DNA of 64,000 nucleotides from Heliocidaris tuberculata (GCA_025618425.1 CM046835.1:17265959-17329958), one strand, 5' to 3'. Numbered from the stretch's first letter, positions 1-14,300 are shown. Notes: generated from the letters alone by a model not told the origin. Numbers and translations are program-made.

Positions 1-2397
1 AAATATATATTCTATTTATTTTGTTGTTATTGATCCAGTACTACACACTAGCCTTTCATACACATATACTGACAGAAGAGGGCGTACTTCCGGAATCAGT
101 GAATGGTACCAAGAGCTTCTTTCTTTGAATTTATCAAAAAGATTGGCTCGGATCCGGGAAGACTGCATTATAGGCTCCATGCGATCGTTATGTAGAAGGC
201 ACGGAGCTCAATGCAGTGTTCACGCACAATAAGAATGCGTCCGTTCCGGATGCGTTCTTATGCACCACGACATTTCGCTAAACTACCTTAGTAAGGTGCT
301 TTTTTGTGCATGTTTTTCCAAAATTCGATGACATAAGAATTAATCATGTAGCGTTTTTTTTTTCTTCTTCTTTTTTTCATTTGTCATTGCGAGTTTTAAA
401 TATTTTTTGTTGTTGTTGTTGGTGAAATTAGGCTTTGCATGGGTTTCACTTCGGATCACTGTCAACAAAGATATTTTGTATTGATTTTATAATTTTATAA
501 TTTTACAATGTTTAGTGTAGGTAATGCCTGGCTGGGAGATGGTGACCTGTGAATAATGAGCCTACGGGGCACTGGCCCTTAAACTGTGGGTGAACGGCAC
601 GCCCAGTCTGGTGCTTTTCTTTCTTTCTTTCTCTTTCCTTTTCCTTTTCTTTTTTCTTTCTGTTAGGGCTTAGCATTGATTTTATATATTGTTATAATTT
701 TAATATGTCATTGCGATATTTTTGTTTAGGTGAAATTAGGCTTCGCATATGTTTCACTTGGGATCCATGGCAAGAAAGATATCTTGTATTGATATTATGT
801 TATAATGTTTAATGTAGGTAATGCCTGGCTGGGAGATGGTGACCTGTGAATGATGAGCCTACGGGGCACTGCCCTTAAACTGTGGGTGAACGGCACGCCC
901 AGGGAATTGTGCTTTTCTTTCCTTTTTTTTATTTTTTATTTTTTTTGGAGGGGGGTGCAATAGGGTAAGCGAGTGTTTCCATAGATTCCATGTTTACATA
1001 CAGTACATAGTATCTTTCTCTTTTTTAATGTGGATGAGCGGATGAACAGATGATCAGTATCTTTTTTTTTTGGGGGGGGGTGGTTTTATTATAGCTTTTC
1101 CTGGATTCCATGAAATTAGATATCTTGTATTGATCTCTTTGTAACGTGATTCATGATATCTTTTTTTTTTCATATAATAAGGCTTAACATAAATTCCTCG
1201 AGATTCAATGACACGAGATATCTTGCATCTTTTTTTTTTTCTTTTTTTTTGTTGTTGATGCGTTTTATATTTATATTTTTTTTTCGTTGAAACGTATCTG
1301 CTTAGTAAGGTGCTTTTTTGTGCATGTTTTTCCAAAATTCGATGACATAAGAAATTAGATCATGTAGCGTTTTTTTTCTTCTTCTTTTTTTCATTTGTCA
1401 TTGCGATTTTTAAATATTTTTTGTTGTTGTTGTTGGTGAAATTAGGCTTTGCATGGGTTTCACTTCGGATCACTGTCAACAAAGATATTTTGTATTGATT
1501 TTATAATTTTATAATTTTACAATGTTTAGTGTAGGTAATGCCTGGCTGGGAGATGGTGACCTGTGAATAATGAGCCTACGGGGCACTGGCCCTTAAACTG
1601 TGGGTGAACGGCACGCCCAGTCAGGAGCTTTTCTTTCTTTCTTTCTCTTTCCTTTTCTTTTTCTTTTCTTTCTGTTAGGGCTTAGCAGTGATTTTATATA
1701 CTGTTATGATTTTAATATGTCATTGCGATATTTTTTTTAAAGGTGAAATTAGGCTTTGCATATGTTTCACTTGGGATCCATGGCTACAAAGATATTGATT
1801 TTATAATGTATAGGGTAGGTAATGCCGGGCTGGGAGATGGTGACCTGTGAATAATGAGCCTAAGGGGTACTTTTCTTTCTTTCTTTCTCTTTCCTTTTCC
1901 TTTCCTTTTCTCTTTCTGTTAGGGCTTTTTTGTTTTGTTAAGTCATTCCGCTTTTGGGGGAGGGTGGGATAGGGCTAAGCCGGTTCCACTGGATTCCATG
2001 ACGACATAGATATCATGTATTGAATTTGATAATATCTGGTGTTAAGTTTAGTTAATGCCTTTTCTTTTCTATGTTTTATGTGAGGTTTTCCGGGTTTGCA
2101 TGATATATTTTTTTATATGTCATGGCATTTTTAAGGGCTTAGCATATAGGTCTCACTTGTTTCCGTTATCACATATACATGGTATGTAACTTATTTGTTT
2201 ATTTTTGTATTGTTTAATGTGACCTGTGAATGATGAGACTACGGGGCACTGACCCTTAATAGGTGGGTGAACGGCACGCCCAGTCAGGGTTTTTTTTTTT
2301 CTTTTTAACTGTAATGGCCTATCATATGTTTCGCTTGATTCTGTGATTTTATACGTCATGGTTTTTACTTTTTAGGTTCTTTTTTTACTGGATTCCA

Positions 2398-2605
2398 CAC
2401 TCTAAAAACTAAAATGTTAAATTACCATTTAAAAGGGCCGAGGAGTGACAACTTTTTCAAAATGGTAGATCAACTCTTTTAACTGCTGGATTCAGCCTTT
2501 ATAGTGTTGTATCCAGCATGTTAAAAGTGTTAATCTACAATTTTGAAAAAGTTGTCACTCCTCGGCCCTTTTAAATGGTGATTAAACACTTTAGTTTTTA
2601 GAGTG
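2398..2605. mobile_element. 208 bp hairpin MITE with CACTC/GAGTG ends
   Basis: Two inverted arms of about 85 bp (2398-2483 and 2520-2605) are nearly complementary around a short loop. The ends are CACTCTAAAAACTAAA and TTTAGTTTTTAGAGTG. It sits inside a repeat whose sister copies read GGATTCCATG, so the insertion duplicated CA (2396-2397 and 2606-2607). CACT ends with a 2-3 bp duplication recall the CACTA/EnSpm group; the assignment is inference. Confidence 0.8.
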
Positions 2606-3000
2606 CATGTCAACAGAGATATGTATTGATGTTTTATTTAAATGGATAAACGGTATAAAGTGGGTGCCTTTTTGCTGGGACGATTTTTGTTTGTTTTGTT
2701 TTGTTTTAATCTGCTCTTTTATATGCATAGGTTGAAACTTGTTTTCTTTTGACGGGGTGTGTTTGTAATGTAGAGCTCAACATAGATTTACCTGGATTCT
2801 ATGACACAAGAGAGGATTTAAACTCATTGACAATTTTTTTTTTTCAGTGTCATGGCTCTTATATTTTTGTAGGGCTTAACATACGTTTCCCTCGATTCCA
2901 TGTCACCAGAGATGTACCTATTTTTAATGAGGGTGAACTGAATGCCCAGTTAGGTTCCTTTTTCGCACAGGGGGAGGGGGTTATAGGCAATGACGTGTTG

Positions 3001-3030
3001 GGGGGGGGGGGGGGGGGGGGAGGGGGGGGG
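3001..3030. repeat. Poly-G run
   Basis: Twenty G, one A and nine G. It creates glycine/proline runs in overlapping open frames that are not genes. Confidence 0.9.
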
Positions 3031-3209
3031 CTTGATGTAGAATTCTCTGTATTCCATGACATCAGAGATGTCATGTATTGGGTGATTCTTCTTTTGTGTT
3101 TGTGTTTTTTTTTCTGGTGAAGCTCAACTATGACACAAGAGATACCGTTTACTAATTGATTTTGTTTTCCATGATAAGATGTTTTAACACACCCTTTGTA
3201 GATCACTGT

Positions 3210-4328
3210 TTAATTCTACTTGGCTATATAATTTATGCTTTTATCTGTTTGCAAGATTTTTTGACCAACCCCTTCTTCCTGTTAACTGTCAAATATAATT
3301 TCATCGTTTAATATTGTACATCAAAATTAAAGATTTCCTGTCCCCGTTTTTCTATCTCTGATGCTGTGGATAAAAATCTACTTGCAAGGTTAGTGCTATC
3401 TTTGCTTCGGTCTTTGCTTCTATTGTTTTCAACTTTGACTGATTTATATCAAATTCGTTGCAACATATCCTTTCCGCCCTCTTTATCACTATGATTCAAA
3501 TCTATAATATTCTTGAATCTTTTAATACTGTTAATCTGATTTTATTACAATATTTTCAAACCTCTTTTTTGGCAAGATTTTCTATCTGTATTTGGCTTGC
3601 AATTTGAATACGGTGTATTCAATTAATTGCAAGAATTTCTTATCTCCCCTCCGTGTATCCGTCTGAATATTTTTTTTTTCAACTTGAAATACTGTACACC
3701 AGATTCATTGTCATATTTTTAATCGCCCTGATATATGAATCATTGTATCTACATATTCTTTGTAAGATTTCTATCTCTATGAATCAAATATATAATCTTG
3801 TATATATCTTGGAATAACTTTTTGTCAAATTCTCTGCAAGTTTCTTACCCACTACTATTACGATGATTACTGAATCAATTTGCAAAATTTACAATGTATG
3901 TTGGATATAGTGTAATATTTTATCCCCCTCCCCTCACCTCACCTCCCCCACCTTGTCAATTTACCAAATCAAATTGAATAATTGATTCATTACCAGAATT
4001 TCAGTTCCCTTCCATCCCTGTGAATTATGAAATTTAATTGTATTTTTTATGTTGTACACCAGATTCAAAATTCAAGATTCAAGATTCAAGATAATTTATT
4101 GTTGTGTAATAAACAAATAAAATTTGCGCTCGGACATTTAAAGTAGATATTCAAAGCAAATCACAAATATGCTCAATAATGTATCTCTAGAAACTAGAAA
4201 GCTTGCAGATGGTAATCGTATAAGTTTTACGTTAACTGCGTGTTTGATGATTAAAAAATAACACAAATAAAAACACTTCTCAGCATCTGGGATATCCGAG
4301 CGATTCGCCAGAAATATACCGATGTTTC
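3210..4328. other. AT-rich non-coding stretch
   Basis: Long T-rich plus strand with no supported exon. A short tandem of TTCAAGA lies near 4065-4095. Confidence 0.6.
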
Positions 4329-4881
4329 GTGACGTCACATCAGGTGCCAATCCTGCCTAAGCAGACGACGTCCTATATCAAGTGAACGTAACTGCAATGC
4401 AATTATTTTCAAATTATAAAGAGTTTGGTTTGTTTCACCATGACCGTATTTCACATTCTAAAAGGGAAGTGAAACCGTTTCTAGTAACTAAAATCTTTTG
4501 TTTGTAAAAAGTCATGATAAGGGTCAATGATCAATCAAAGAAATCACACTTTCGAATTGTAAAGCCCGCTGAATTACAGCATGGATGGTATTCGTTCCCT
4601 CTTGAAACGCCGACATGCCGCGGTGCATGCAGCTGAAAATACAATGGCATCTTTTTTTGTTTACAAGCGATTGATTCCTTTATTTTTTTAACGCTGCATT
4701 TTTCATCAAAATAATACCATGCAGGAAATTTAGAGTGAGGCAACAAATAAGCATTTATACTGACGCTAGTGAAGTAAGAGAAATAGGTGAAGATGAGATG
4801 ACAAAACAGGCACTGAAAATGTATAAGATGTTATGGGGCATCGTCTGCTTAGGAAGGATTGCTCCCCGGTATGACGTCACA
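4329..4881. repeat. Inverted repeat with CRE palindromes in both arms
   Basis: Left arm 4329-4369 and right arm 4841-4881 are imperfect inverted copies. Each contains TGACGTCA and the block CCTAAGCAGACGA. About 470 bp separate them. It may be an old fold-back element or two opposed copies of a dispersed repeat. Confidence 0.5.
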
Positions 4882-5384
4882 TATCTCAGCAGCGTTCAAA
4901 GAGCTCTATAGGTGCTATAGCGGGGCTGTGTTATATCATTTTATAATTGATAATAATCATTCCTTCAAATGTTTCCAAGCGTTGAATTTTGATAACCTTG
5001 TTCAATCTAAGCTTCACCTATGCAATAATAAAAATTAAATCAATATTCAAAATCAATGAAATTCTACTTTAAAGATTGTGGATGCATAAATGAAATGAAT
5101 ACAATTAATCAAATAATACAGTATAACTTAACATAAACTCTATACCACTGACTTACATAAAATACATTTAATGATGATCACGATTTAAAAATTCTAAAAT
5201 ATTGCACGAGAAGATTACAAAGAGGGGAGAGAAAAGCTAAAGAGACAGTAAGAGGATTGAGGCAGTGCAATTACATGTACAGTAGTTTGCTATACGGAGC
5301 TCGGTCCCATCCAGGCACTTACATGCTAGAGCACCCTACCAACTGACGCTAACTTATACAACACCCGCATGTACCACTCCCCCC

Positions 5385-5510
5385 TCCCACAACCCCCCCC
5401 CCCCCCAAAAAAAAAAAAAAAAAAACACCAAAAAAAACAACAACAAACAAACAAACAAACAAACAAACAAAACAAACAAAACAAAAACACCAACAACAAC
5501 AAACAATGCC
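5385..5510. repeat. C-run, A-run and (CAAA)n microsatellite
   Basis: A C-run, an A-run and then CAAA/CAACAA repeats. Overlapping minus-strand frames rich in Phe/Cys/Val come from this tract. Confidence 0.9.
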
Positions 5511-5514
5511 TGGA

Positions 5515-7546
5515 TGAAAATATGAGGCAATAAATTATCTCAGTATGAATTAGCTGCGCGACAGAGGCTGTGAAAGAAAAGAAAGTACTGAGACATACAT
5601 GTACATGTAGCAGACAGTATAACACATTTGTAGATGGCAAATATTATTATCTTTTCCTTTTTTTGTTTTTGTTTGTTTTGTTTGCTGTTTTTTTCTTGCT
5701 GCACGTGAAAAGGTTGGCAAGATATTAGGCTCCAAAGCTTCCAGTAGAGTCTACACATACTATCAGCCATTTCCAAAAAAGAATTCATATGAATACAACA
5801 GTTATCAAATAATGTATAACACTGTCGCCATTTAGCGATTCATTGCAAGATTCTCTTCCACTTTCTGTCGCTAGTAATTTCCATTTGTTTGCATCTTTGG
5901 ATGATTTTCTATCTCTTTCTATCACCGAGTAATGAAATTAACTTTTATTTTGTTTTGTTGTACGTCAGTTTTTATCATAAATATATGAATATATATCAAC
6001 TCCTGTCTTTGACTTCTTAGTATCTGTTTCATTCCAAGATTTTCTTAACACCTGCTCCTTACTTACCAAATAGATTTCTATCTTTAAATACTTAATATAA
6101 AAGTTAGTGTAATGACGATAATGACTATATGTCTATTTACTTGTTTTCTAAAATTTGTGACCACAACTATCTATGAATTATCAAATAATTTTGCATCTTT
6201 GAGTGGTGTATATCAAATTCTTGGTTGTTGACCCCTTCCTATCAATTGACAGATAAAATCTTTGCTGCTTCCTTGTAATACCTTCCATAGATACCTTTTT
6301 CCATCCATACTTTCGATATGTATTCAGACCCAAGTTTCCATCTTTTCTTTTCCAGCCTTTACAGACTTGACAGGACACCTTTCATTATTAGTATTGCTAG
6401 TCCATTTTCCCTTGTAGACATTAATGGTAGGAAAATGATAAATATCATACTTCATATGTATATGTATCTCAAAATATACGTCAAAGTGTTACCAATAATG
6501 AATTCCTTTCTAGTGATAAACAAATCAATGTTCTTTCTTTACCGATACCTACCTTTATTTTAAAATGCCTTCCATAGAGACTTTTTATTGTCATTCAAAA
6601 TTTAGATAAGTCTTGATACCGAAGCTTCTACCCATTTATCATTCTTAATATCAACCAATACTTTGCTTTTGAGAATCAGTATCATTACTGTTAGTCCATC
6701 TGATTTATCCCTATTTTGTTTTTGTTTTCAATCGTTTGTTGATAGTTTTGGAGCTACAAATTCGACGCAATATAATAAAATACGAGGCAACCACTTTTTC
6801 CTACTCATTGATGAAATGGAAATTAAATAAAAGATCCTTTTTCGCCTACACCCACCCATTATGATTTGAATACGATCCACCTTATTATATTATTTAAGGA
6901 CGAGAGGGAGCGTTACGGGGGGGGGGGGGATGGGTTGAAAAACGATTGCCCAGTTATAATGTGCCAGACATGCCTCCCCCAAAATGATTGAATAAATAGA
7001 TAATAAGCAATAAAGAGGAATATATATATATATATATTTATACATTTTTCCCCGTCAGCGATTTTATATTTTAGAGAAATATAACGAGGTGTTTTTTTTT
7101 TCTTGTCCGAGATTTTGATTTTTTGTAAACACTTTTTTGTTATATCAGTGAATTTTAGACATTCGCTGACGCATCCCCTGTCAAGGACAATTAATTCCAA
7201 CCAATCGTATCTTTAATAATAGAAATGCTATGAATAGCATTCTTTGATAATCAAATTTGAAATCTATGTACAATTTCACTGATTATGTGTTGATGTTATG
7301 TAATCCTACTTTAATCCAAACATGAAATTGTATTACTATGTAATCTATTTATTCTTTAATCTGTATTTTCTGTTTTCAAATCAATGATTTTGCAAGCGCT
7401 GTTGTTCTTTTCGATTTTAGCGCATCTAAATATTCAATATCATTTATTGATCACATTATTATTGATATGTAACCCACTTGGAATATTGAAGCGAAGATAA
7501 AAAGTGCATAAAATGAAGCAAAATTTAGGAAGGTTAGTTCGAGATT
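5515..7546. other. AT-rich non-coding stretch
   Basis: No supported exon. Contains a G-run near 6918 and an (AT)n tract at about 7022-7036. Confidence 0.55.
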
Positions 7547-7579
7547 AAAATTCCATCTTTGGGCCCAAGATGGAATTTT
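7547..7579. repeat. 13-bp perfect hairpin with TGGGCCC loop
   Basis: Arms AAAATTCCATCTT and AAGATGGAATTTT flank the 7-base loop TGGGCCC. It is compact, but no gene is nearby and no T-tract marks it as a known RNA end. Confidence 0.7.
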
Positions 7580-9830
7580 TACTCAGTCATTAATGACTTG
7601 CCATAATATAAAGGAAGAATTGTACATGACAAAATGCCGTTTGTTAGTACTGCTCACAAAAATTTATTGATATTTTTTCAGTAAGTTAAGTTTGCATATT
7701 TCAGACGTGCATATTATGTAAATTTAATGTACTGAATAATATGCAACAGGGCGTATGAATCCAGACGTGGGGGCAATACATCCTTTTGTATCGGCAGCTT
7801 TGTTTTCATTTCCAGACGTGGAGGCGTTAATGAAGTTATTCGATATGTTTATAAAAGTCGAACAAATTACTTTATGCATTATTACATGTATTATGTCATG
7901 CTGCGATGTCTTCTAACTATTTGAAAATCATGATGAACGTACAAAAATAACTACCATGGCTACTGCCACAAGAAGTTTCAAATTGCAAGTGGGACATATT
8001 CAACTTGACTGCATTAAATTGAATACTGAAAAAAATTAAACTGAGAATGTATAGTATGTGTTTACACATGAAACAATTGTAATCATTTCTAAGAAATTGG
8101 TTCTTGTGCAATTCCATACAATTTCCTTAAATTTGATATTGATATCATACGTGAAGATTGTGTAATGTTATATTGCTATACTATGTTATATTGTTATACT
8201 GTTATGATAATTATGATCATATTTTGCTGTATGTATTCCTCATGATCAAATAGTTTTCTTTATCAATATTTTGTTTTAAGATGCCTACATTAATGGCTGC
8301 ATTACAATTCAATATACTTTTGATGCTGATGTCACTTTCGTATTTTTGCAAACTTTCTGAGAATAATCCTACATGTTATAAGTTCTGTATTAAATATATG
8401 AATTTGATTTATACACCATTGGGATATAAAAGAGGGATGATTGCAAAGTGAATGTGTTATAAGGAATAGATCATGTAGTTATACTTTTGTATCATGGCCA
8501 ATGTTAGCAGACATTCCAAAATCATAAATGTATTATTTGTTGGTAAAGCTCTCGCTTTTATTAGGCCTCCCTATTCTCCAGATCCGGGAACCCTCACTTA
8601 GTTGAGTAGGGAGGCTGTAGTAGTCCTGAAGCCCAGTGACTCGGCTTGCTTTCTTATTTTGCTTGTGTATATATGTAGATGTACATCGATAAGCGTGTAG
8701 GCTACCACTGGTGAGTTAGGAACTGTCACAACTTGTAGCTATACCCTAAAACTGCATTCATTCTTTTCGATATAGTTTTATTTTACAGTGAAGACATTTG
8801 TATTAAAAGCAGAAGCAGTCTGCTTCTCTCACTGTTTATGATACAGGCAAGACTCGTTATGCCTGCTGTGTGTAAATTGCATTTATGCTATAATCATCCA
8901 ATCGATATGGAAATAAATAAATATATATTTTACTCCACCAAAAGTCTGGGTGGGGGCATAGGGAGGGGCAGCTACCCATTTCCTTAAGATATTACATGAT
9001 TAACGTATGAACACCCCCCCCCCCGCAAAAAAGATAAATCCTTAAGATTGATCGACACCCCTCTCCACCAATGCTCGAAGTGCACCGTGATCAAAAGGTC
9101 TGTTTTACACATCATATATTGTTCAAAAGCTGTCTAGAAATCCTGGTGAAAAGAATGAATGTCTGGTATAGTGCCATCCACTGTATGCAAGATAAAAGTG
9201 TTAGGTTGTACTTGTAGACATTTTTTCTACCTCTGCCATTTGTAAGATGGTTATTTATTATGCAAGATAGGGTAATATACCCAGAAATGTACATAACGAC
9301 TATTGTCACTATTCATAATTTTGTGTATGTCTTGTTTACTTGACAATTAAGATATCTGTACACGAGGTACATCTATAGCTGATTATACCAGCTACGTGCA
9401 GTGGGGCAACGAAGCCTGATTCTCTGCACATATTCAGTAATTAAAGTAGTGTTTTAGAGTTGTAGGATAGAGATATCCATATAGTGCTTATACAGTGGAT
9501 GGTTTAGCATTGAAATACCTGCACTTTTCTTTATTTCTTTTTACTGCAGGTGGCAAGTTTAGTATCATTAACATTCCGTCTTGGAACCAACAATTTTCTT
9601 CTGCCCTCTAGGCTGAAGTATTGGCTATTTTCAGTAAACTGCAAGTGTCCACTTTGCATTTGCATGTTTTTCTGGCATTCGTAGGGAGTAGGATTCTGTT
9701 GGAGGGAGAAGGGTAAAATAATTCACAAAATTTTCAGGACCCTGTTGAAGGGAGTGGGGAGGGTCTCGAATGAGATAAAAGTGCCTCTCTCGTTTAAGCT
9801 CAATGTAAGGGGATTGGGAAAAGAGGAGTG
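7580..9830. other. Non-coding stretch
   Basis: No exon is supported. A short inverted pair (GCCTCCCTA / TAGGGAGGC) lies at about 8565-8613, and a C-run at about 9016. Confidence 0.5.
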
Positions 9831-9960
9831 GGGGTACCCCCACCCTAATCAGCACGAGACAAATGACGATATGGGCCATATTATTCACCGACAACATGCT
9901 ACGAGCTGATCTCCTCTCCCCTGTATACCAATGCATAGACATAATATGTGGACGACAAAA

Positions 9961-10145
9961 GGAGGAGCCAAGAGGCACATATAAGCAGTGCAGCTCCTCT
10001 CATTACCAGTGGTATACCTAAGGGGAGGGTGCAACACAGTGACCATATCCATAACTCTGCCCCTCCCCTGTATACACATGGAGGAGCCAAGAGGCACATA
10101 AGCAGTGCAGCTCCTCCCATTATCGACGGTATGCTAAAGGGGAGG
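9961..10145. repeat. About 120-bp tandem duplication
   Basis: The block GGAGGAGCCAAGAGGCACAT, then AAGCAGTGCAGCTCCTC, ending in AAGGGGAG occurs at 9961 and again at 10081. The copies differ by small indels. Overlapping open frames on both strands are by-products. Confidence 0.85.
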
Positions 10146-10735
10146 AGGCCATCCCCAGTTTAACGGCTTAAGTATAGGGAGGGGCAAGATATACACGAGA
10201 ACCAAATACCTCACCCCAAACTCCCTTCTACTACTTTGTGTAATCAAAAGATAATATAATATAATATATCCACAAAATAAAATCCTTCTTCCTCCAAAAA
10301 GGGCACCATCCTCTCTTGTCATTAAAGTTAATCTTTATTAGAATATCTTGACAATTCAATAAATAGATAATCGAAGTATGGAGCATTAGGATATAGTTTT
10401 GTCCATCAGTCAACTATATAATGTTATAATAGTACATCATTTTGTCCATCAGTAATTCGTATTCTGTACTGTGGTATAATAGTGCAGTTTTTTTTATTCA
10501 TTTCTACTACACTTGCCACCTGTACATTAAATTCTATGCTCAAGGCACCAATTTGACTGGTGTTTTGATTGCAAAAAGACAACCTGTATCCTTTTGACAT
10601 CTGCACTAATGTAGGTGTCGGGTACCATTCTTTATATAATTTATCTCAGTGTGCAATCTTGAAAATAATTATTCTTTTTAACTACAATTGTAATATTGTA
10701 GTGCATAATTATATGATGCACCTGATTTTATACAC

Positions 10736-11126
10736 TGATTCATCATTCATAGCTTTGTTTACAATACCTTAGAGCACAATTAAAAAAAAAATACAATAAA
10801 AGATAACCTTTTTTAACAGAAGAAATGCATGATACTTATTACGCATTGATTGGTTATATGCCATAAACGCTGTAAAATTGATAAATTGTGTAATTTGTGT
10901 TTCAAATGTATTGTCAGTATTGTAATACGCTGTGATTCATAGCTTTGTTTACAATACTTCAAAAGCACAAAAAAAAAGATACAATAAAAAATTATTATAA
11001 CCTTTTTTTAACAGAAGAAATGAATGATACTTATTATGCATTGATTGATTATATATCATAAACACTGTAAAATTTGATAAATTGTATAATTCTGTGTTTC
11101 AAATGTATTTCCAATTTTGTAATTAA
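10736..11126. repeat. About 195-bp tandem duplication
   Basis: Two diverged copies, about 10736-10930 and 10934-11126, share TTCATAGCTTTGTTTACAAT, AACAGAAGAAATG.ATGATAC and TTTCAAATGTATT. Confidence 0.85.
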
Positions 11127-11319
11127 AGAGAGCCGCCCTCAGACCCACAGGTACGGTATTACTCTGTAATAAAGAAATAGTGAAATATGTTGTGTGTATT
11201 CTCGTAATCATTCTGAGTGTATGATTGTGCTTTCTCTATTTCTCTCCCTTTCTTTCTTTATATCTCCTCCATCTTCTAACACTTTACTTCTCCAACCAAT
11301 CTACTTCTCTTCTGCTTAA

Positions 11320-14300
11320 AATACCGCCCTACCTCTCCTACCATACTACCTCTACTCCTGCCCTACCTCTACTACTATCCTATCTCTACTACCATCCTAC
11401 CTCTACTACCATCATACCTCTGCTATCATCCTACCTCTACTACCATCCTACATCTCCTACCATCATACCTCTACTACTCCCCTACCTCTACTATCGTCCT
11501 ATCTCTACTACCATCCATATATCCATCTACTACCATCCTACCTCTACTACCATCCTACATCTCCTACCATCCTACCTCTACTACCTCTCCTACCTCTACT
11601 CCCATCCTACCTCTACTCCCATCCATCCTCTACTACTATCATTCCTCTACTACCATCCTACCATCCTTCCTCTACTACCATCCTACCTCTGCTACCATCC
11701 TTCCTCTACTACAATCCTTCCTCTACTAACATCCTACCTCTCCTACCATCCTTCCTCTACTACCCTCCTCCCTCTCCTACCCTCCTACCTCTCCTACCCT
11801 CCTACCTCTCCAACCATCCTACTTCTACCATCCTTCCTCTACTGCCATCCAACCTCTGCTACCATCCTCCCTCTCCTACCATCCTGCCTCTACTACCATT
11901 TTTACTCTACTACCATCCCCCTCTCTTACCATCCTACCTCTCCTACCATCCTCCCTCTACTACCATCCTACCTCTACTACCATCCTGCCTCTACTACCAT
12001 TCTTCCTCTGCTACCATCCTTCCTCTACTAACATTCTTCCTCTACAACCATCCTTCCTCTACTACCATCCTTTCTCTACTACCATCCTCCCTCTCCTACC
12101 ATGCTGCCTCTACTACCAATCTTACTCTACTACCATCCTCCCTCTCTTACCATCCTACCTCTCCTACCATCCTACCTCTACTACCATCCTACCTCTCTTA
12201 CCATCCTACCTCTCCTACCATCCTTCCTCTACTGCCATCCAACCTCTGCTACCATCCTCCCTCTCCTACCATCCTGCCTCTACTACCATTTTTACTCTAC
12301 TACCATCCCCCTCTCTTACCATCCTACCTCTCCTACCATCCTCCCTCTACTACCATCCTTCCTCTACTACCATCCTTTCTCTACTACCATCCTCCCTCTC
12401 CTACCATGCTGCCTCTACTACCAATCTTACTCTACTACCATCCTCCCTCTCTTACCATCCTACCTCTCCTACCATCCTACCTCTACTACCATCCTACCTC
12501 TCTTACCATCCTACCTCTCCTACCATCCTACCTCTACTACCATCCTCCCTCTCTTACCATCCTACCTCTCCTACCATCCTACCTCTACTACCATCCTCCC
12601 TCTCTTACCATCCTACCTCTCCTACCATCCTACCTCTACTACCATCCTACCTCTACTACCATCCTACCTCTACTACCGTCGTACCTCTACTACCGTCGTA
12701 CCTCTACTACAAACCTACCTCTACGACCATCCTACCTCTACTACTATCATTCCTCTACTACTTCCCCTACCTATACTACCATCCTACCTCTATTACCATC
12801 CATCCTCTACTACCATCCTTCATTTAACACTTAAATGACAAAAATGTGTGGGTAGTTTTGTTAAATTTAAACCATCCATCCTCCATCTACTACCATCCTA
12901 CCTCTACTACCATCCTTCCTCTACTACCATCTGCTGAAAAGCAGCCACCTGGCTGAATGCATGCTTTTATTTCCGTGAATAAATAACTGTAACTCGAACT
13001 TAAAACTCGTTCCTCTACTACCATCCTACCTCTACTACCATTCTACCTCTATTACCACCCTACCTCTATTACCCTCCTGCCTCTCCTTACCTCCAGCCTC
13101 TCCTACCATGCCTATCATCCTACCTCTACTAACATCCTTCATCAAGTACCATCCTTCCTCTCCTACCTCGGCTTACTACCATCCTTCCTCTACTATCATC
13201 CTACCATCCTACCTCTACTACCATCCTACCTCTACTACTATCCATCATCTACTACCATCCAACATCTACTACCATCCTTCCTCTGCTACCATCCTTCCTC
13301 TACTACCATCCTTCCTCTACTACCATCCTACCTCTACTACCATCCTTCCTCTACTATCATCCTACCATCCTACCTCTACTATCATCCTACCTCTACTACC
13401 ATCCTACCTCTACTACCATCCTACCTCTACTAACATCCTACCTCTACTAACATCCTACCTCTACTAACATCCTACCTCTACTACCATCCTACCTCTACTA
13501 CCATCCTACCTCTACTACCATCCTACCTCTACTACCATCCTACCTCTACTAACATCCTACCTCTACTACCATCCCTCCTCTACTACCATCCATCCATCCA
13601 TCTACTACCCCTACCTCAACCCTCCTGCCTTTCCTACCCTCCAGCCTCTCCTAACATCCTATCTACTACCATTCTTCCTCTGCTACCATCCTCCCTCTGC
13701 TACCATCCTGCCTCTACTACCATTCTTACTCTACTACCATCCATCTTCTACTACCATCCAACATCTACTACCATCCTTCCTCTGTTACCATCCTTCCTCT
13801 ACTACCATCCTTCCTCTACTACCATCCTACCTCTACTACCATCCTTCCTCTACTACCATCCTACCTCTACTACCATCCTTCCTCTACTACCATCCTACCT
13901 CTACTACCATCCTTCCTCTACTATCATCCTACCATCCTACCTCTACTATCGTCCTACCTCTACTACCATCCTACCTCTTCTACCATCATACCTCTGCTAC
14001 AGTCCTACCTCTACTACCATCCTACCTCTACTACCATCCTACCTCTACTACCATCCTACCTCTACTACCATCATACCTCTGCTACAGTCCTACCTCTGCT
14101 ACCGTCACACCTCTACTACAGTCCATCCTACCTCTACAACCATCCTACTTCTACTACCATCATACCTCTACTACTCCCCTACCTGTACTACCAATTTACC
14201 TCTATTACCATCCATCCTCTTCTACCATCCTTTATTTGGCACTTATATCACAAAAATGTGTTGATGGTGTCATTGAATTAAAACCGTACATCCATCCATC

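Larger units (their letters stand above)
1..3200. repeat. Degenerate dispersed/tandem repeat block
   Basis: A motif of the form TGGATTCCATGACA...AGAGATAT, preceded by GCTTAACATA, recurs about every 100-300 bp, for example near 1100, 1190, 1990, 2790, 2890 and 3045. A second module with CTGGCTGGGAGATGGTGACC and GGGTGAACGGCACGCCCAG occurs near 530, 825, 1540, 1820 and, in part, 2220. A large duplication of period about 1014 bp relates 287-900 to 1301-1900. T-rich tracts and G runs fill the gaps. No gene is visible. Confidence 0.75.
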
